From Vibrio aquaticus (GTDB lineage: Bacteria > Pseudomonadota > Gammaproteobacteria > Enterobacterales > Vibrionaceae): a DNA stretch of 64,000 nucleotides. A model generated the notes under the pieces. That model worked only from the letters and a program-made list of their open reading frames with translations. It was not told the DNA's origin and did not search any database. The DNA lies in assembly GCF_003970385.1 (NCBI RefSeq), contig NZ_RXZH01000007.1, positions 124,150-188,149 on the forward strand, read 5' to 3'. Both the position numbers and the translations under genes were made by a program. This document shows positions 1-10,264 of this stretch, one piece after another. Position 1 is the stretch's first letter, and every line of letters starts with the position of its first letter.

Positions 1-523
1 CCTTTTGATACAAAGAGTGTTTAAAAATAGAGTCGCGGTAACCAAATTGACACTCCGCTGCGCTTAGTCGCTTAACTGTAAGGCTTTCCAAGCAGAGAAC
101 ATCTACATACTCACAAATATCTTTTAGCTCAACACCATAAGCACCAATGTTCTGGATGGGTGCACTACCGGCACAACCCGGGATAAGAGCTAAGTTTTCT
201 AAACCTGGATAACCACTTTCAACCGTCCACTGGACAAGAGAAGGCCAATCTTCACCACCAGAGATATGCAAATGCCAGTGAGTGTCAGATTCAGTCACTT
301 CTTTGCCAAGTAATGAATTGATGATCACCATGCCTTGGTACTTTTCAGTAAAGAGCATATTACTGCCTTTACCCAGCACGAGCTTAGGTAAAGCGCTCCA
401 TTCCGCATTCAGGTAGACCTGTTTTAGCTCATCAATAGAGTTGATCTCAACAAGGAAGGCGCACTGCTGAGAAATGGAAAAAGTATGATAAGGACGTAGG
501 TCGGCGTTAGCTGTAATTTGCAT
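1..523 (-). CDS. murB: UDP-N-acetylenolpyruvoylglucosamine reductase MurB (3' part beyond window)
   Basis: MurB makes UDP-MurNAc by NADPH-dependent reduction of the enolpyruvyl ether, using FAD, in the cytoplasm (peptidoglycan precursor pathway). About 174 N-terminal residues are present; the C-terminal half runs off the left edge. Visible FAD-domain motifs are GKGSNML at residues 51-57, the IPGCAGSAPIQNIGAYG block at about 114-130, and GYRDSIFK at about 161-168, which carries the conserved Tyr and Arg of type I MurB. The start is the ATG read from 523 downward (MQITANADLRPYHTF), which fits the family N-terminus. It is divergent from the acetyltransferase at 582 with only about 58 bp between, so the two promoters must be compact. 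Identification is by motifs and is very sure. Confidence 0.96.
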   Translation of the reverse strand, partial: MQITANADLRPYHTFSISQQCAFLVEINSIDELKQVYLNAEWSALPKLVLGKGSNMLFTEKYQGMVIINSLLGKEVTESDTHWHLHISGGEDWPSLVQWTVESGYPGLENLALIPGCAGSAPIQNIGAYGVELKDICEYVDVLCLESLTVKRLSAAECQFGYRDSIFKHSLYQK

Positions 524-581
524 TGGTTTTATCGAGTAATCTAAACTGCGCTCATTCTACCTCAAATCGAGATTGGTGATA

Positions 582-1007
582 ATGAGTGCAATGCAGATTG
601 AGCAACTGGACCCGATGAAGCTTCCTTTAGTCGCGAGGCTATATAAATCCTTTTATCCATCCGGCAAGGCCAAAAAGGATGAGCTAACTTTGGTCGGCTA
701 CACGGAAAACCAAATGGCTGCTGTTGTCCGTTTTCGAACTATTGAACAATATCGATTATTGACGGGGATGCTTGTTGTCCCTGATTTTAGGGGGCAAGGG
801 CTTGGACATGAACTGATGTGTTATTGTTTGCAGTATGTGCTCGCTGAGGGCGATTATTGCTTTGCCTATCAGCACCTTGAAGGCTTTTATGCGCAGCATG
901 GCTTTAAAACAATAAGTAAAGATGAACTTCCTAACTCTTTTAAGGTATTGTTTGAACGTTACAGTAAAACCAAAGCTCTTACACCAATGAAATTTATGAC
1001 GAGCTAG
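582..1007 (+). CDS. GNAT-family N-acetyltransferase
   Basis: A 141-residue single-domain GCN5-related acetyltransferase; the substrate is not predictable. The acetyl-CoA pyrophosphate-binding motif is visible as VVPDFRGQGLGHELM (about residues 65-79, R/Q-x-x-G-x-G/A type). After it comes a C-terminal strand-helix with GFYAQHGFKTI, typical of GNAT motif B. The frame is open upstream to a TTG (573) and GTG (576), but ATG 582 (MSAMQIEQLD) is the first ATG, with ATG 591 as alternative; no strong ribosome binding site decides. It is transcribed away from murB and seems monocistronic, since a 150-bp spacer separates it from the next gene. The family is certain, the role unknown. Confidence 0.85.
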   Translation: MSAMQIEQLDPMKLPLVARLYKSFYPSGKAKKDELTLVGYTENQMAAVVRFRTIEQYRLLTGMLVVPDFRGQGLGHELMCYCLQYVLAEGDYCFAYQHLEGFYAQHGFKTISKDELPNSFKVLFERYSKTKALTPMKFMTS

Positions 1008-1156
1008 CTTCTTATGATCGTTAATCTTGTGAGAAAAGGTCGTTTCTCTTGATTTGTCTTAAAAATGAGACTTCTTGATGTGTTGAGTTTATTTCTCTCT
1101 AAGCTCGCCTATTCTTAAAGAGTAGTTGATGATTTTATCATCGTTGGAGGCAGCCC

Positions 1157-1492
1157 ATGAGAACACCATTAATCAATCAAACATTACCTTCTTTCGATGA
1201 GTTGATGGAACTAGCTAACAACAATCCAGAAGCTTTTTCTCAGCTGAAGCATGATATGTGTGAAGAGATGATTCTCTCCGCTTCAGAAGAGATGCAAGAG
1301 AGGTTGTGGGCGCAGCAAAGTCATATCGACCGCGTAGTTAGTAACTCCAAAAACCCCAATCATGCTAATGTCATTTTGATGCGTGAATTGGTTTCCCAAA
1401 TAGTTAAGTTTCAAGATGTATTAGATGGAGATGTTGTTGAATCAGACAAACAATCTTTAGCTGATATTATCTCGTTAGATGAGTGGCGTTAA
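1157..1492 (+). CDS. DUF3135 domain-containing protein
   Basis: A small 111-residue acidic cytoplasmic protein matching my recollection of the DUF3135 family, found in vibrios and relatives and functionally uncharacterised. The N-terminus has the LPSFDELMELANNNPEAF pattern, followed by a helical, Glu/Gln-rich middle (EEMILSASEEMQERLW). No signal peptide, membrane segment or metal motif is visible. A strong GGAGG (1146-1150) precedes the ATG, supporting this start. It lies about 100 bp before wzz without an obvious terminator, so read-through is possible, but no functional link is evident. Confidence 0.75.
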   Translation: MRTPLINQTLPSFDELMELANNNPEAFSQLKHDMCEEMILSASEEMQERLWAQQSHIDRVVSNSKNPNHANVILMRELVSQIVKFQDVLDGDVVESDKQSLADIISLDEWR

Positions 1493-1590
1493 CGTTGAGC
1501 AGACTGTGCGCATCCTATTCGCTATGGTAGACTCTAGTTAGTATAAATCTAGTACCATTCTAGGTGCTGTAGTTAATTAAAGGACTATCA

Positions 1591-2352
1591 GTGAACGAGC
1601 AAAACCAATCCCCTATTGCTAACCAGCAATATTCTCCTCAAGTACCGTCTTCTTTTCAAAGTGATGAAATTGATCTTAGAGAACTTTTTAAGGCTCTTTG
1701 GGATGGTAAGTTTATTATTATCGTTACAACTATGTTGTTTGCCGTAGGGGCCGGTATTTTTGCACTAAAGCAACCTAATGTTTATCAGTCTCAAGCATCT
1801 TTTGTTTTTGAAGAAGCGTTTTATGGCTCCCAAAGTATCTCGGAGCCAAGGATCTCTCCACAGTTATTTAGTAGCAGTGAGGTTAAAAAAATGATGGTCG
1901 CTGATTTTTCTGCGGATGCATCAGTGTTGAATGGGGTTAGTGTTTCGTATAACAAGCGAGAAAAAAGTATAACCGTATCCAAAATAGCTCAGGATCCAAA
2001 AGCAGCCTTTGATGGCGTGGCTAGCTTCTCTCTTAATTTTAATAAAGTTTTAAAGTCTATAGAGCTTGAAAAAGTGCGTACTTCTATTGATGCATTTGAG
2101 TATCAAGAAAATGTACCTTCTTTGAAAACTCAAGAATATTTGGATGAACTCTTAGGTCAGCAATTATTTAAAGAAGCATTGCTACAAAGCCCTAATTCCA
2201 AGCTAGTTACCCAAACAAGCGAAGCAGTTATGCCGACATCACATATTAAACCTAAGCGCGCTTTGATTGTAGTTCTAGGCACATTGCTCGGTGGTATCCT
2301 AGGTGTTGCAATTGTATTAGTCCGTTTTGCTTTTCGTCGTGAAGATGACTAA
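1591..2352 (+). CDS. wzz: Wzz/FepE/Etk-type polysaccharide chain-length determinant
   Basis: An inner-membrane co-polymerase-like protein that sets the modal length of O-antigen or capsule chains made by Wzy. At 253 residues it is short for the family. The architecture is canonical: a cytoplasmic N-terminus, TM1 at about 41-59 (FIIIVTTMLFAVGAGIFAL), a periplasmic coiled-coil-prone domain, then a proline-led TM2 at about 222-246 beginning HIKPKRALIV. The start is GTG 1591 after AAAGGAC. No glycosyltransferases or Wzx/Wzy are next to it; a terminator and groESL follow. ugd, another surface-polysaccharide gene, lies on the other side of groESL, so the pair may be a remnant or outlier of a polysaccharide locus (inference). 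Confidence 0.85.
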   Translation: MNEQNQSPIANQQYSPQVPSSFQSDEIDLRELFKALWDGKFIIIVTTMLFAVGAGIFALKQPNVYQSQASFVFEEAFYGSQSISEPRISPQLFSSSEVKKMMVADFSADASVLNGVSVSYNKREKSITVSKIAQDPKAAFDGVASFSLNFNKVLKSIELEKVRTSIDAFEYQENVPSLKTQEYLDELLGQQLFKEALLQSPNSKLVTQTSEAVMPTSHIKPKRALIVVLGTLLGGILGVAIVLVRFAFRREDD

Positions 2353-2378
2353 ATAGAGTTACGCTCATCTAATTGACA

Positions 2379-2415
2379 TGCTCCACTTACGTTACGGTTA
2401 GTGGGGCACTTTTGG
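2379..2415 (+). terminator. Probable terminator after wzz
   Basis: The hairpin TGCTCCACTTA / TTAGTGGGGCA (9 of 11 pairs, 8-nt loop) is followed by CTTTTGGTTTT, 26 bp after the wzz stop. Confidence 0.6.
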
Positions 2416-2481
2416 TTTTAGAGTTAGAATAGTTTAAAAACTGCATCTCTGAATCCGATCACAAAAAAACTTCCCTTGCCC

Positions 2482-2510
2482 CTTGGGTTTAATCAATCCG
2501 TCCCTCATAT
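2482..2510 (+). promoter_or_regulatory. Candidate sigma-32 heat-shock promoter of groESL
   Basis: A -35-like CTTGGG (2482-2487), a 14-nt spacer and a -10-like CCCTCATAT (2502-2510) resemble the RpoH consensus (CTTGAA, 13-15 nt, CCCCATNT). The match lies about 65 bp upstream of groES. No CIRCE element (TTAGCACTC inverted repeat) is present, which fits RpoH-type control in a gammaproteobacterium. Sequence inspection only. Confidence 0.6.
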
Positions 2511-2575
2511 AGTTACCACAAGGCTTTGAAAGCTGTTTATCAAACAAACATGGAAATTTTCAGGAGAGACACCCG

Positions 2576-2866
2576 ATGAATATTCGTCCATTACACGACC
2601 GAGTTATCGTTGAACGCCAAGAAGTTGAATCTAAGTCAGCTGGTGGCATCGTTCTAACTGGTTCTGCTGCAGAGAAATCGACTCGCGGCGTAGTTCTAGC
2701 TGTAGGTAAAGGCCGCATTCTAGAAAACGGTACAGTGCTACCGTTGGACGTAAAAGTTGGCGACACGGTTATCTTCGCTGAAGGTTACGGTACTAAGACT
2801 GAAAAAATCGACGGTAAAGAAGTGCTAGTTATGTCTGAAAACGACATCATGGCAATCGTTGAGTAA
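2576..2866 (+). CDS. groS: Co-chaperonin GroES
   Basis: The 10-kDa co-chaperonin that caps GroEL as a heptamer and closes the folding chamber. At 96 residues it is family length. The N-terminus [14 protein letters not shown], the mobile loop [16 protein letters not shown] (about 23-38) that contacts GroEL, and the [13 protein letters not shown] strand are all present. AGGAGAG (2561-2567) precedes the ATG. The last codons are followed by a partial 14-nt duplication (positions 2852-2865 and 2869-2882 differ by one base). groEL follows after an unusually long 239-nt gap that contains a palindromic repeat. The identification is certain. Confidence 0.98.
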   Translation: MNIRPLHDRVIVERQEVESKSAGGIVLTGSAAEKSTRGVVLAVGKGRILENGTVLPLDVKVGDTVIFAEGYGTKTEKIDGKEVLVMSENDIMAIVE

Positions 2867-2910
2867 TAGCAATCATTGAGTAGTTTTTTGCTCAGATTCA
2901 AATATTAGCC

Positions 2911-3073
2911 TATGCAAATACCATTCATTCGAGAAACGGAAAATTGCGCTGAAAAAATCCACTAGAACAAGGCAAGAATTGAAGTCTACTAGTGGGTCTA
3001 ATTGCGAAATTCTTAACGCAGTTATAGAGGATTTTAGCAAGCAAGAACGATTATAGAATGGATGATATTGGCA
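2911..3073. repeat. MITE-like palindromic repeat between groES and groEL (copy 1)
   Basis: An element of about 160 bp with imperfect terminal inverted repeats (left TGCAAATACCATTC from 2913; right, read as reverse complement, TGCCAATATCATCC ending at 3073) and internal inverted segments. It shares AGAACAAGGCAA (2964-2975), TTAACGCAGTTAT (3013-3025), GATTTTAGC and AAGAA in the same order with a second, inverted copy at about 31471-31630. It has no coding capacity. It separates the two cistrons of an operon that is normally tightly spaced. Confidence 0.75.
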
Positions 3074-3102
3074 TCATTAAACAAAGAATTTAAAGGAAAT
3101 AA

Positions 3103-4752
<1,650 letters not shown>

Positions 4753-4781
4753 TCATCCCCTCGCTATTCATAGTGAAATTG

Positions 4782-4812
4782 AAAACGGAGACTTCGGTCT
4801 CCGTTTTTTTGT
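4782..4812 (+). terminator. Rho-independent terminator of groESL
   Basis: AAAACGGAGAC / GTCTCCGTTTT is a perfect 11-bp stem with a TTCG loop and a run of seven T. The same stem sequence recurs after ugd. Confidence 0.93.
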
Positions 4813-5015
4813 TTTCTAAGCAGAAAAATATCTATCCGTTGAAATAAGTGTCTCACTTCTAATAAGTGCGGAAGTTCCTTCCATGCTTGCTTGATGTCAT
4901 ATGCACATCTGGTCACTATCCTCCATATTCATCATGGAACATTTGTGAAATGAATCTCTTCGCCCTTATTTGATAGGGCGATTTGGTCATTTTCAAATAA
5001 AAGAAGAGGTTAGCA

Positions 5016-6182
5016 GTGAAAGTTGCAGTAGCAGGTACAGGATACGTAGGTCTTTCTAACGCGATGTTGTTTGCACAAAACCACCAGGTGGTGGCGTTAG
5101 ATGTTATTGAAAAAAAAGTGGAGCTTCTTAATAACAAGGTATCTCCAATTGTTGATACTGAAATCGAGGACTTCTTAGCCAATAAACGCATTGATTTCAT
5201 TGCGACCACCGATAAACAGCTTGCTTATGCTGATGCACGGTTCGTTGTTATTGCTACACCTACTGACTATGATCCAGAAACAAACTACTTTAATACATCT
5301 ACAGTAGAGTCTGTGATTAAGGACGTAATGACGATTAACCCAAATGCGGTGATGGTGATTAAGTCTACGGTACCCGTTGGATACACTGAGCGTATTAAGC
5401 AAGAGCTAGGCTGCGAAAACCTCATTTTTTCCCCTGAGTTTCTTCGCGAAGGTAAGGCGCTTTACGACAACTTGCATCCATCACGCATCATCGTGGGTGA
5501 GCAAAGTGAGCTCGCTCAAGAGTTTGCTGATTTGTTAGTTGAAGGAGCTCAGAAACAGGATATTGAAGTACTGCTTACTAACTCCACTGAAGCGGAAGCG
5601 GTAAAACTGTTCTCAAATACTTACCTCGCAATGCGTGTCGCATACTTTAACGAGTTAGATTCATATGCTGAAGCGCATGGTTTAGACAGTCGTCAAATAA
5701 TTGAAGGTGTTGGCTTAGACCCTCGTATCGGTAACCATTACAATAATCCGTCATTTGGCTATGGTGGATATTGCCTACCAAAAGATACTAAACAACTTTT
5801 AGCTAACTATCAGGATGTACCGAATAATATTGTTGGGGCTATTGTAGATGCCAATCGTACTCGCAAAGACTTTGTTGCTGAATCGATTATAAAGCGTAAC
5901 CCAAATATTGTTGGTATCTATCGTTTGGTAATGAAATCGGGCTCTGATAATTTCCGTGCGTCATCAATTCAAGGCATCATGAAGCGTTTGAAGGCTAAAG
6001 GGATTACAGTTTTGATATATGAACCGGTGCTTGAAACAGGTGAATTCTTCCATTCAGAAGTCTTGCGAGATTTAGATGCCTTTAAAGAGATGTCGGATGT
6101 CATTGTCTCTAATCGAATGGCAGAAGAATTGGCAGATGTAGCAGATAAAGTTTATACCCGCGACTTGTTTGGCTCAGACTAA
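5016..6182 (+). CDS. ugd: UDP-glucose 6-dehydrogenase
   Basis: Oxidises UDP-glucose to UDP-glucuronate in two NAD-dependent steps, supplying capsule, O-antigen or lipid A modification. At 388 residues it is the short E. coli-like form. The Rossmann motif [13 protein letters not shown] (4-16), [12 protein letters not shown], and the catalytic cysteine in [11 protein letters not shown] (C253, the same position as in E. coli Ugd) are present. It starts at GTG 5016 after AAGAAGAGG (5001-5009). It is monocistronic, bounded by terminators on both sides, with a 263-bp upstream spacer. Confidence 0.96.
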   Translation: MKVAVAGTGYVGLSNAMLFAQNHQVVALDVIEKKVELLNNKVSPIVDTEIEDFLANKRIDFIATTDKQLAYADARFVVIATPTDYDPETNYFNTSTVESVIKDVMTINPNAVMVIKSTVPVGYTERIKQELGCENLIFSPEFLREGKALYDNLHPSRIIVGEQSELAQEFADLLVEGAQKQDIEVLLTNSTEAEAVKLFSNTYLAMRVAYFNELDSYAEAHGLDSRQIIEGVGLDPRIGNHYNNPSFGYGGYCLPKDTKQLLANYQDVPNNIVGAIVDANRTRKDFVAESIIKRNPNIVGIYRLVMKSGSDNFRASSIQGIMKRLKAKGITVLIYEPVLETGEFFHSEVLRDLDAFKEMSDVIVSNRMAEELADVADKVYTRDLFGSD

Positions 6183-6188
6183 ATTAAA

Positions 6189-6217
6189 CAAAAACGGAGA
6201 CATCGGTCTCCGTTTTT
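6189..6217. terminator. Bidirectional terminator between ugd and the UDG-like gene
   Basis: AAAACGGAGAC, ATCG loop, GTCTCCGTTTT, with T-rich and A-rich flanks. It serves ugd (+) and probably the converging gene ending at 6233 (-). Confidence 0.9.
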
Positions 6218-6232
6218 GTATCTGCTAGTTAG

Positions 6233-6808
6233 CTATGTGCCTAGATGTTGATGCACGTAGCCCCGAATAAACGGCACTACTTCCGCTTCAAACCATGGAT
6301 TCTTCTTTAGCCATAATGTGTTTCTTGGTGAAGGGTGGGGCAGTGGTAAATAATTTGGTGCCCAGCGCTGCCACTGCTGCACGGTTTCAGTTAGCGTCTT
6401 GGGCTTATCGTTTAGATAGTAGTTTTGTGCGTACTGGCCAATCAGTAAGGTCATACCGACATTGGGTAACTGATCTAATACCGCTTGGTGCCACTTAGGG
6501 GCGCACTCTTTTCTTGGCGGTAAGTCACCATTTTTCCCTTTACCCGGATAGCACAAGCCCATTGGCATAATGGCAACCTGACTGGGGTCGTAAAAGGTCT
6601 CTTTATCGAGCTCTAGCCACTCTCTTAACCTGTTACCGCTTGGGTCATTCCAAGGGATTGAAGTTTCATGGACACGAGTTCCAGGAGCTTGGCCGATAAC
6701 CAATAACTTTGCAGATTCAGAAGCTTGTATGACTGGGTTTGCGCCAAGGGGCAAGTTCTCTTCACACAACCGACAAGCTCTTACTTGGCGCAGCAAATCA
6801 TCCAACAT
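6233..6808 (-). CDS. Uracil-DNA glycosylase family protein
   Basis: A 191-residue UDG-superfamily protein of the family 4/5-like group (COG1573 type), likely acting on damaged or deaminated bases; activity on uracil is unproven. Motif 1 appears as GQAPGTRVHET (about 39-49) and motif 2 as LPHPSPRN near residue 160. An N-terminal CRLC (12-15) with two later cysteines (LCYPGKG and KECAPKW) could ligate an Fe-S cluster as in family 4, though the spacing is not canonical. It lies 15 bp after the 2-hydroxyacid dehydrogenase stop and is probably co-transcribed with it. Confidence 0.8.
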   Translation of the reverse strand: MLDDLLRQVRACRLCEENLPLGANPVIQASESAKLLVIGQAPGTRVHETSIPWNDPSGNRLREWLELDKETFYDPSQVAIMPMGLCYPGKGKNGDLPPRKECAPKWHQAVLDQLPNVGMTLLIGQYAQNYYLNDKPKTLTETVQQWQRWAPNYLPLPHPSPRNTLWLKKNPWFEAEVVPFIRGYVHQHLGT

Positions 6809-6823
6809 ATATCTTTCTCGGTA

Positions 6824-7750
6824 CTAGTAGCCTTTATCCAAATCCACAGTGTTGATTAAACCAAACCCATCTCGCCAGCGTTGGTAGTTTTCCGCAAAGA
6901 TATCCACCACCTGCTCAGGAAAGCTGAGCGCAGCAATATGCGGTGTGATGGTGATATTCGGGTGTTGCCAATAAGGATGAGAATTATCTAATGGCTCTTG
7001 CTCAAACACATCGAGAAAAGCGTGGCTAATAGAGCCGGATTCCAGTGATTCTAGTAGCCCTTGCTGATCAATTGCGCTGCCGCGACCAACGTTGAAGAGT
7101 AAAGCATCTTTACAGTGCGATAAGCTGTCGCTATTTAAAATATGTTGAGTTTCAGGTGTGTTGGGTAAAGTGTTGACGATAATATCCGCTTGCTCTAAGG
7201 CGGTAGCTAACTCTTGAATATGGTAAGTCGACTCAAATGGCGAACCTTTGCTTGGAATCCCGCTGCGATTTATACCAATCGGTACAACGGAAAACGCTTT
7301 AGCTGCATTGGCGAGATAAGCTCCTATTGAACCTGTACCTAGAATCACCATCTTTTTACCCGCCAGTGATTGATAAGGTTTTGGTGACCAAGCCTTTTGC
7401 GCTTGTTGCTGGTGGTAGTGAGTAAAGTGGCGGTAGTGTTCAATGGTATAACCGAGAACATATTCAGAGATTTGTTGGCCGAAGATGCCTTTAACATTGG
7501 TCAACTCACCTGCAAAGCTCTCTAGACATGGAACGAGGGCGTCGACGCCTGCATAGATAGATTGCACCCACTCGACATTGTAAAACTCTTCAAAGCACTT
7601 AGCTGCTAAGGGTGGGGAAGCTAAAAGAATCGTCGCTTGTTCCTTATCAGAGGTGATTTCTATATCAGGTAACGTCAATTGATCTAATAGTGCGAGGTAA
7701 TATGGATTATCTTCAGTGAGTAGATAGACTTTATGAGTGAAATTGTTCAT
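6824..7750 (-). CDS. D-isomer 2-hydroxyacid dehydrogenase (GhrA/SerA-like)
   Basis: A predicted NAD(P)H-dependent reductase of 2-oxoacids such as glyoxylate or hydroxypyruvate; the substrate is uncertain. The 308-residue form starts at ATG 7750 (MNNFTHKVYLL) after AAAGCAAGG. An upstream in-frame start at 7786 lacks a binding site. The NAD motif GTGSIGAYLA lies mid-protein, and the catalytic Arg/Glu/His set is visible in NVGRGSAID, DVFEQEPL and ITPHIAAL. Its start lies 84 bp from the divergent yjaG start, so the two promoters sit back to back. It forms a likely two-gene unit with the UDG-like gene downstream. Confidence 0.87.
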   Translation of the reverse strand: MNNFTHKVYLLTEDNPYYLALLDQLTLPDIEITSDKEQATILLASPPLAAKCFEEFYNVEWVQSIYAGVDALVPCLESFAGELTNVKGIFGQQISEYVLGYTIEHYRHFTHYHQQQAQKAWSPKPYQSLAGKKMVILGTGSIGAYLANAAKAFSVVPIGINRSGIPSKGSPFESTYHIQELATALEQADIIVNTLPNTPETQHILNSDSLSHCKDALLFNVGRGSAIDQQGLLESLESGSISHAFLDVFEQEPLDNSHPYWQHPNITITPHIAALSFPEQVVDIFAENYQRWRDGFGLINTVDLDKGY

Positions 7751-7834
7751 CGCCTTGCTTTTTTCCCTGCTGGTTATCAAGTACACTTTCGCTGTCTAAT
7801 TCAGCAACTAGGTCAACAGACCCTAAGAGTCTCT

Positions 7835-8422
7835 ATGCTACAGAATCCTCTTCAGCTTCGTCTTGAGAAGTTAGAACCATGGAAACAGATTACCTTTATG
7901 GCGAGCCTGTGTGAACGTATGTACCCAAACTATGCGATGTTTTGTGATAGCACAGAGTTTGCAGAGGCGCGCGTGTATCGCGATGTTCTGGACAGCATCT
8001 GGGAGCAGCTTACGGTCAAAACAGCAAAAGTGAACTTCGAGCGTCAGTTAGAGAAGCTTGAAGAGATCATTCCAACCTCTGAAGACTTCAATTTCTACGG
8101 TGTTTACCCTGCGATTGATGCTTGTGTATCGCTTTCTCACCTATTGCATGGTCTGTTGGTTCGTGATTACCTTTTTGAGAACATGCATAAAGTGAGTCAG
8201 CAATCGGTAATGACGGTTGCTCAACTTGAAGAAGCGCAAACAGGCGAAGAAATCACTAACGAAAACCAAAAGCAAAACGAAGCAGTGTGCGGTGAATGGG
8301 ATGTTCAGTGGGCTATCTTCCGTCCTCTACGTGAAGCTGAAGAACGTGATATCGATTTAATTAAAGATTTGCGTGCCGAGCTGCGTGATGAAGGTGTGAG
8401 TAACATCGGCGTTAGCTTATAA
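7835..8422 (+). CDS. yjaG: YjaG family protein (DUF416)
   Basis: A conserved cytoplasmic protein of 195 residues; its function is not established. The N-terminal pattern MLQNPLQLRLEKLEPWKQITFMASLCERMYPNY identifies the DUF416/YjaG family, and the C-terminal half is acidic and helical. The frame is open further upstream (to 7733), but ATG 7835 gives the family length and start and avoids overlapping the divergent dehydrogenase gene. In E. coli yjaG is directly followed by hupA and yjaH. Here a membrane-protein gene on the other strand is inserted between yjaG and hupA. Confidence 0.9.
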   Translation: MLQNPLQLRLEKLEPWKQITFMASLCERMYPNYAMFCDSTEFAEARVYRDVLDSIWEQLTVKTAKVNFERQLEKLEEIIPTSEDFNFYGVYPAIDACVSLSHLLHGLLVRDYLFENMHKVSQQSVMTVAQLEEAQTGEEITNENQKQNEAVCGEWDVQWAIFRPLREAEERDIDLIKDLRAELRDEGVSNIGVSL

Positions 8423-8434
8423 AGCGATTTAAAA

Positions 8435-8462
8435 AATAAAGGGAGCATCGGCTCCCTTTATT
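8435..8462. terminator. Bidirectional terminator between yjaG and the CNNM gene
   Basis: AATAAAGGGAGC, ATCG loop, GCTCCCTTTATT: a perfect 12-bp stem between two converging stop codons. Confidence 0.9.
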
Positions 8463-8466
8463 GTAT

Positions 8467-9576
8467 CTATGATTTACTCTCTTTCGAGTCATCAGTGCTT
8501 GAAGGCTTTTCTTGCTCTTCATCGTCATCATCGCGATTTTCGATAACGCCGTGTTTTTCTTTCCATTTTTCCCAGCGGTCAAAAGCGAGCTCTTGCATGT
8601 CTGTTGTGCGGTCAGCCTCGTCGACAATCTCTTCACCAACTAGGTGCTCAAACACGTCTTCTAGGGTCAAAATGCCCTGAATAGTCCCGTATTCATCAAC
8701 CACCATTGCAAGCTGCAGGCGGTTTGCCATCATCTGCTCAAACGCTTTTGGCAGAGTCAGAGTATTGAACAGCACGTGTACTGGGCGCATCACGGCACCT
8801 AGCTGTTTTTCGCCACAGCCGGCTTGCTGTAGCTTGAATAGCTCTAAGCGGTGGACAAAACCAATGATGTTATCCGTTGATTGGCTATATACCAGTGGAC
8901 GCGAGAACGGCGTTTCTTTGTGTTTATCGAGAAACTCGTTAATCGTCATCTCTGCATCGACGCGGAATACCACTGGACGAGGCGTCATTACCTGCGTAAC
9001 AGGCACATCTTGAATGCCGAGCAGGTTGTTAAGGATCTTAGATTCACCCTCAGCAAACTCGCCACTCTCTTTAGCTAGGATTGCCATCGCTGATAGTTCA
9101 TCACGCATCTTTGGCGCTTCATGGCCACGAGCCAAGCGTTTAGTGATCTGCTCTGAGAACCACACAAACGGTGTTAACGCCCACACCATCCAACGTAATG
9201 TTGTTGCTGCCATTGGTGCTAGCTGACGCCAGTATGTTGCACCAATTGTTTTAGGTACGATTTCTGACAACACTAGAATACCCAGCGTTAATACGCCAGA
9301 GAATACACCAAGCCACTCGCTACCAAATACAACCGCAGCTTGAGCACCTGCTGTAGCCGCACCTATTGTATGAGCGATGGTGTTAAGGGTAAGGATCGAT
9401 GCCAGTGGACGGTCGATGTCTGTTTTTAACTTTGCTAACGCGTCAGCTGCAGGGTGGCCTTGCTGACGCAATTGAGCGATATAACTTGGTGAGATACTCA
9501 GAAGAACCGCTTCTAATACGGAGCAGATAAACGATACGCCAATCGCAACAGAGACGTATATAGTTAGCAACAACAT
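8467..9576 (-). CDS. CNNM/CBS-domain membrane protein (hemolysin-like, CorB/CorC type)
   Basis: An inner-membrane protein of 369 residues with an N-terminal DUF21/CNNM transmembrane domain (about residues 1-150; segments around IYVSVAIGVSFICSVLEAVL, LTLNTIAHTIGAATAGA and GVFSGVLTLGILVLSEIVP). A cytoplasmic CBS pair (about 185-310, VTQVMTPRPVVF ... GTIQGILTLEDVFEHLVGE) and an acidic charged tail follow. The family includes divalent-cation (Mg/Co) transport or efflux proteins; calling it hemolysin is historical. ATG 9576 (MLLLTIYVSV) has AGGAC upstream, whereas the in-frame ATG at 9606 has none. It interrupts the yjaG-hupA neighbourhood seen in E. coli. Confidence 0.87.
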   Translation of the reverse strand: MLLLTIYVSVAIGVSFICSVLEAVLLSISPSYIAQLRQQGHPAADALAKLKTDIDRPLASILTLNTIAHTIGAATAGAQAAVVFGSEWLGVFSGVLTLGILVLSEIVPKTIGATYWRQLAPMAATTLRWMVWALTPFVWFSEQITKRLARGHEAPKMRDELSAMAILAKESGEFAEGESKILNNLLGIQDVPVTQVMTPRPVVFRVDAEMTINEFLDKHKETPFSRPLVYSQSTDNIIGFVHRLELFKLQQAGCGEKQLGAVMRPVHVLFNTLTLPKAFEQMMANRLQLAMVVDEYGTIQGILTLEDVFEHLVGEEIVDEADRTTDMQELAFDRWEKWKEKHGVIENRDDDDEEQEKPSSTDDSKESKS

Positions 9577-9906
9577 AAGTGTCCTATATAGGGTTATCTC
9601 CACCATAAATTTTGCATGAAAAGTCTGACTTTTCGAACCTGTGCATGATTACAGTGGACATTTTGTATTCGCTTTAAGCCCCGCACTATCAGGCTTTACG
9701 GGCTTTCGCTTGTTTATAAATAAGGCCAAACTGGGTTAAAAACAAGTGTTAACTGTTCCTTACAGAGTAACAAATTGTGAGTTAAAGCTCAGATTATGGT
9801 TAAAAGTACGTCATGAAAGCCAAAGATCGCTTACAAACCTTTGCCAGATGGGGCATTTATGATTTAGAGTGAGTTGAATTCGATAACATATGAGAAGGGA
9901 AACCTA
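9577..9906. other. Intergenic region upstream of hupA
   Basis: A 330-bp AT-rich spacer between divergent genes that must hold the promoters of the CNNM gene and hupA. A loose inverted repeat, AAGCCC / GGGCTTT, lies at about 9675-9707. I could not place a convincing -35/-10 pair for hupA, and no small ORF or RNA gene is evident. Confidence 0.5.
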
Positions 9907-10179
9907 ATGAACAAGACCCAATTAATCGACTTTATCGCAGAGAAAGCAGACCTATCTAAAGCACAAGCTAAAGCTGCTCTTGAAGCTACTCTTGAAGGTG
10001 TGACTGGTGCACTAAAAGAGGGTGACCAGGTTCAACTAATTGGTTTTGGTACATTCAAAGTTAACCACCGTGCAGCGCGCACTGGCCGTAACCCTAAAAC
10101 TGGTGACGAGATCCAAATCGCTGCAGCGAACGTTCCTGCATTCGTAGCAGGTAAAGCACTGAAAGATTCAGTAAAATAA
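9907..10179 (+). CDS. hupA: DNA-binding protein HU-alpha
   Basis: A nucleoid-associated histone-like protein of 90 residues. It starts [22 protein letters not shown] and carries the signature [21 protein letters not shown] with the DNA-grasping beta arm. AGAAGGGA (9893-9900) sits just upstream of ATG 9907; an upstream in-frame start at 9874 would add residues foreign to the family. A hairpin terminator follows, and yjaH lies immediately downstream as in enteric bacteria. Confidence 0.97.
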   Translation: MNKTQLIDFIAEKADLSKAQAKAALEATLEGVTGALKEGDQVQLIGFGTFKVNHRAARTGRNPKTGDEIQIAAANVPAFVAGKALKDSVK

Positions 10180-10221
10180 TTAGTTGCTGATTTCAGAGTT
10201 TCAAACTCGAGATTGTATATA

Positions 10222-10263
10222 ATACGCCAAGGTAGTCTTTCCTATCTTGGCGTATATTTGTTT
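10222..10263 (+). terminator. hupA terminator overlapping the yjaH leader
   Basis: A perfect 10-bp stem, ATACGCCAAG / CTTGGCGTAT (10222-10231 with 10246-10255), plus extra pairs, followed by ATTTGTTTT. The T tract ends where the proposed yjaH start codon begins. Confidence 0.75.
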
Positions 10264-10264
10264 T

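Noticed and set aside
2416-2575. CIRCE/HrcA operator before groES
   Set aside because: No TTAGCACTC-N9-GAGTGCTAA was found; the region resembles a sigma-32 promoter instead.
7733-7834. N-terminal extension of yjaG to an upstream ATG
   Set aside because: It would overlap the divergent dehydrogenase start and adds 34 residues not found in the family; ATG 7835 gives the normal start.
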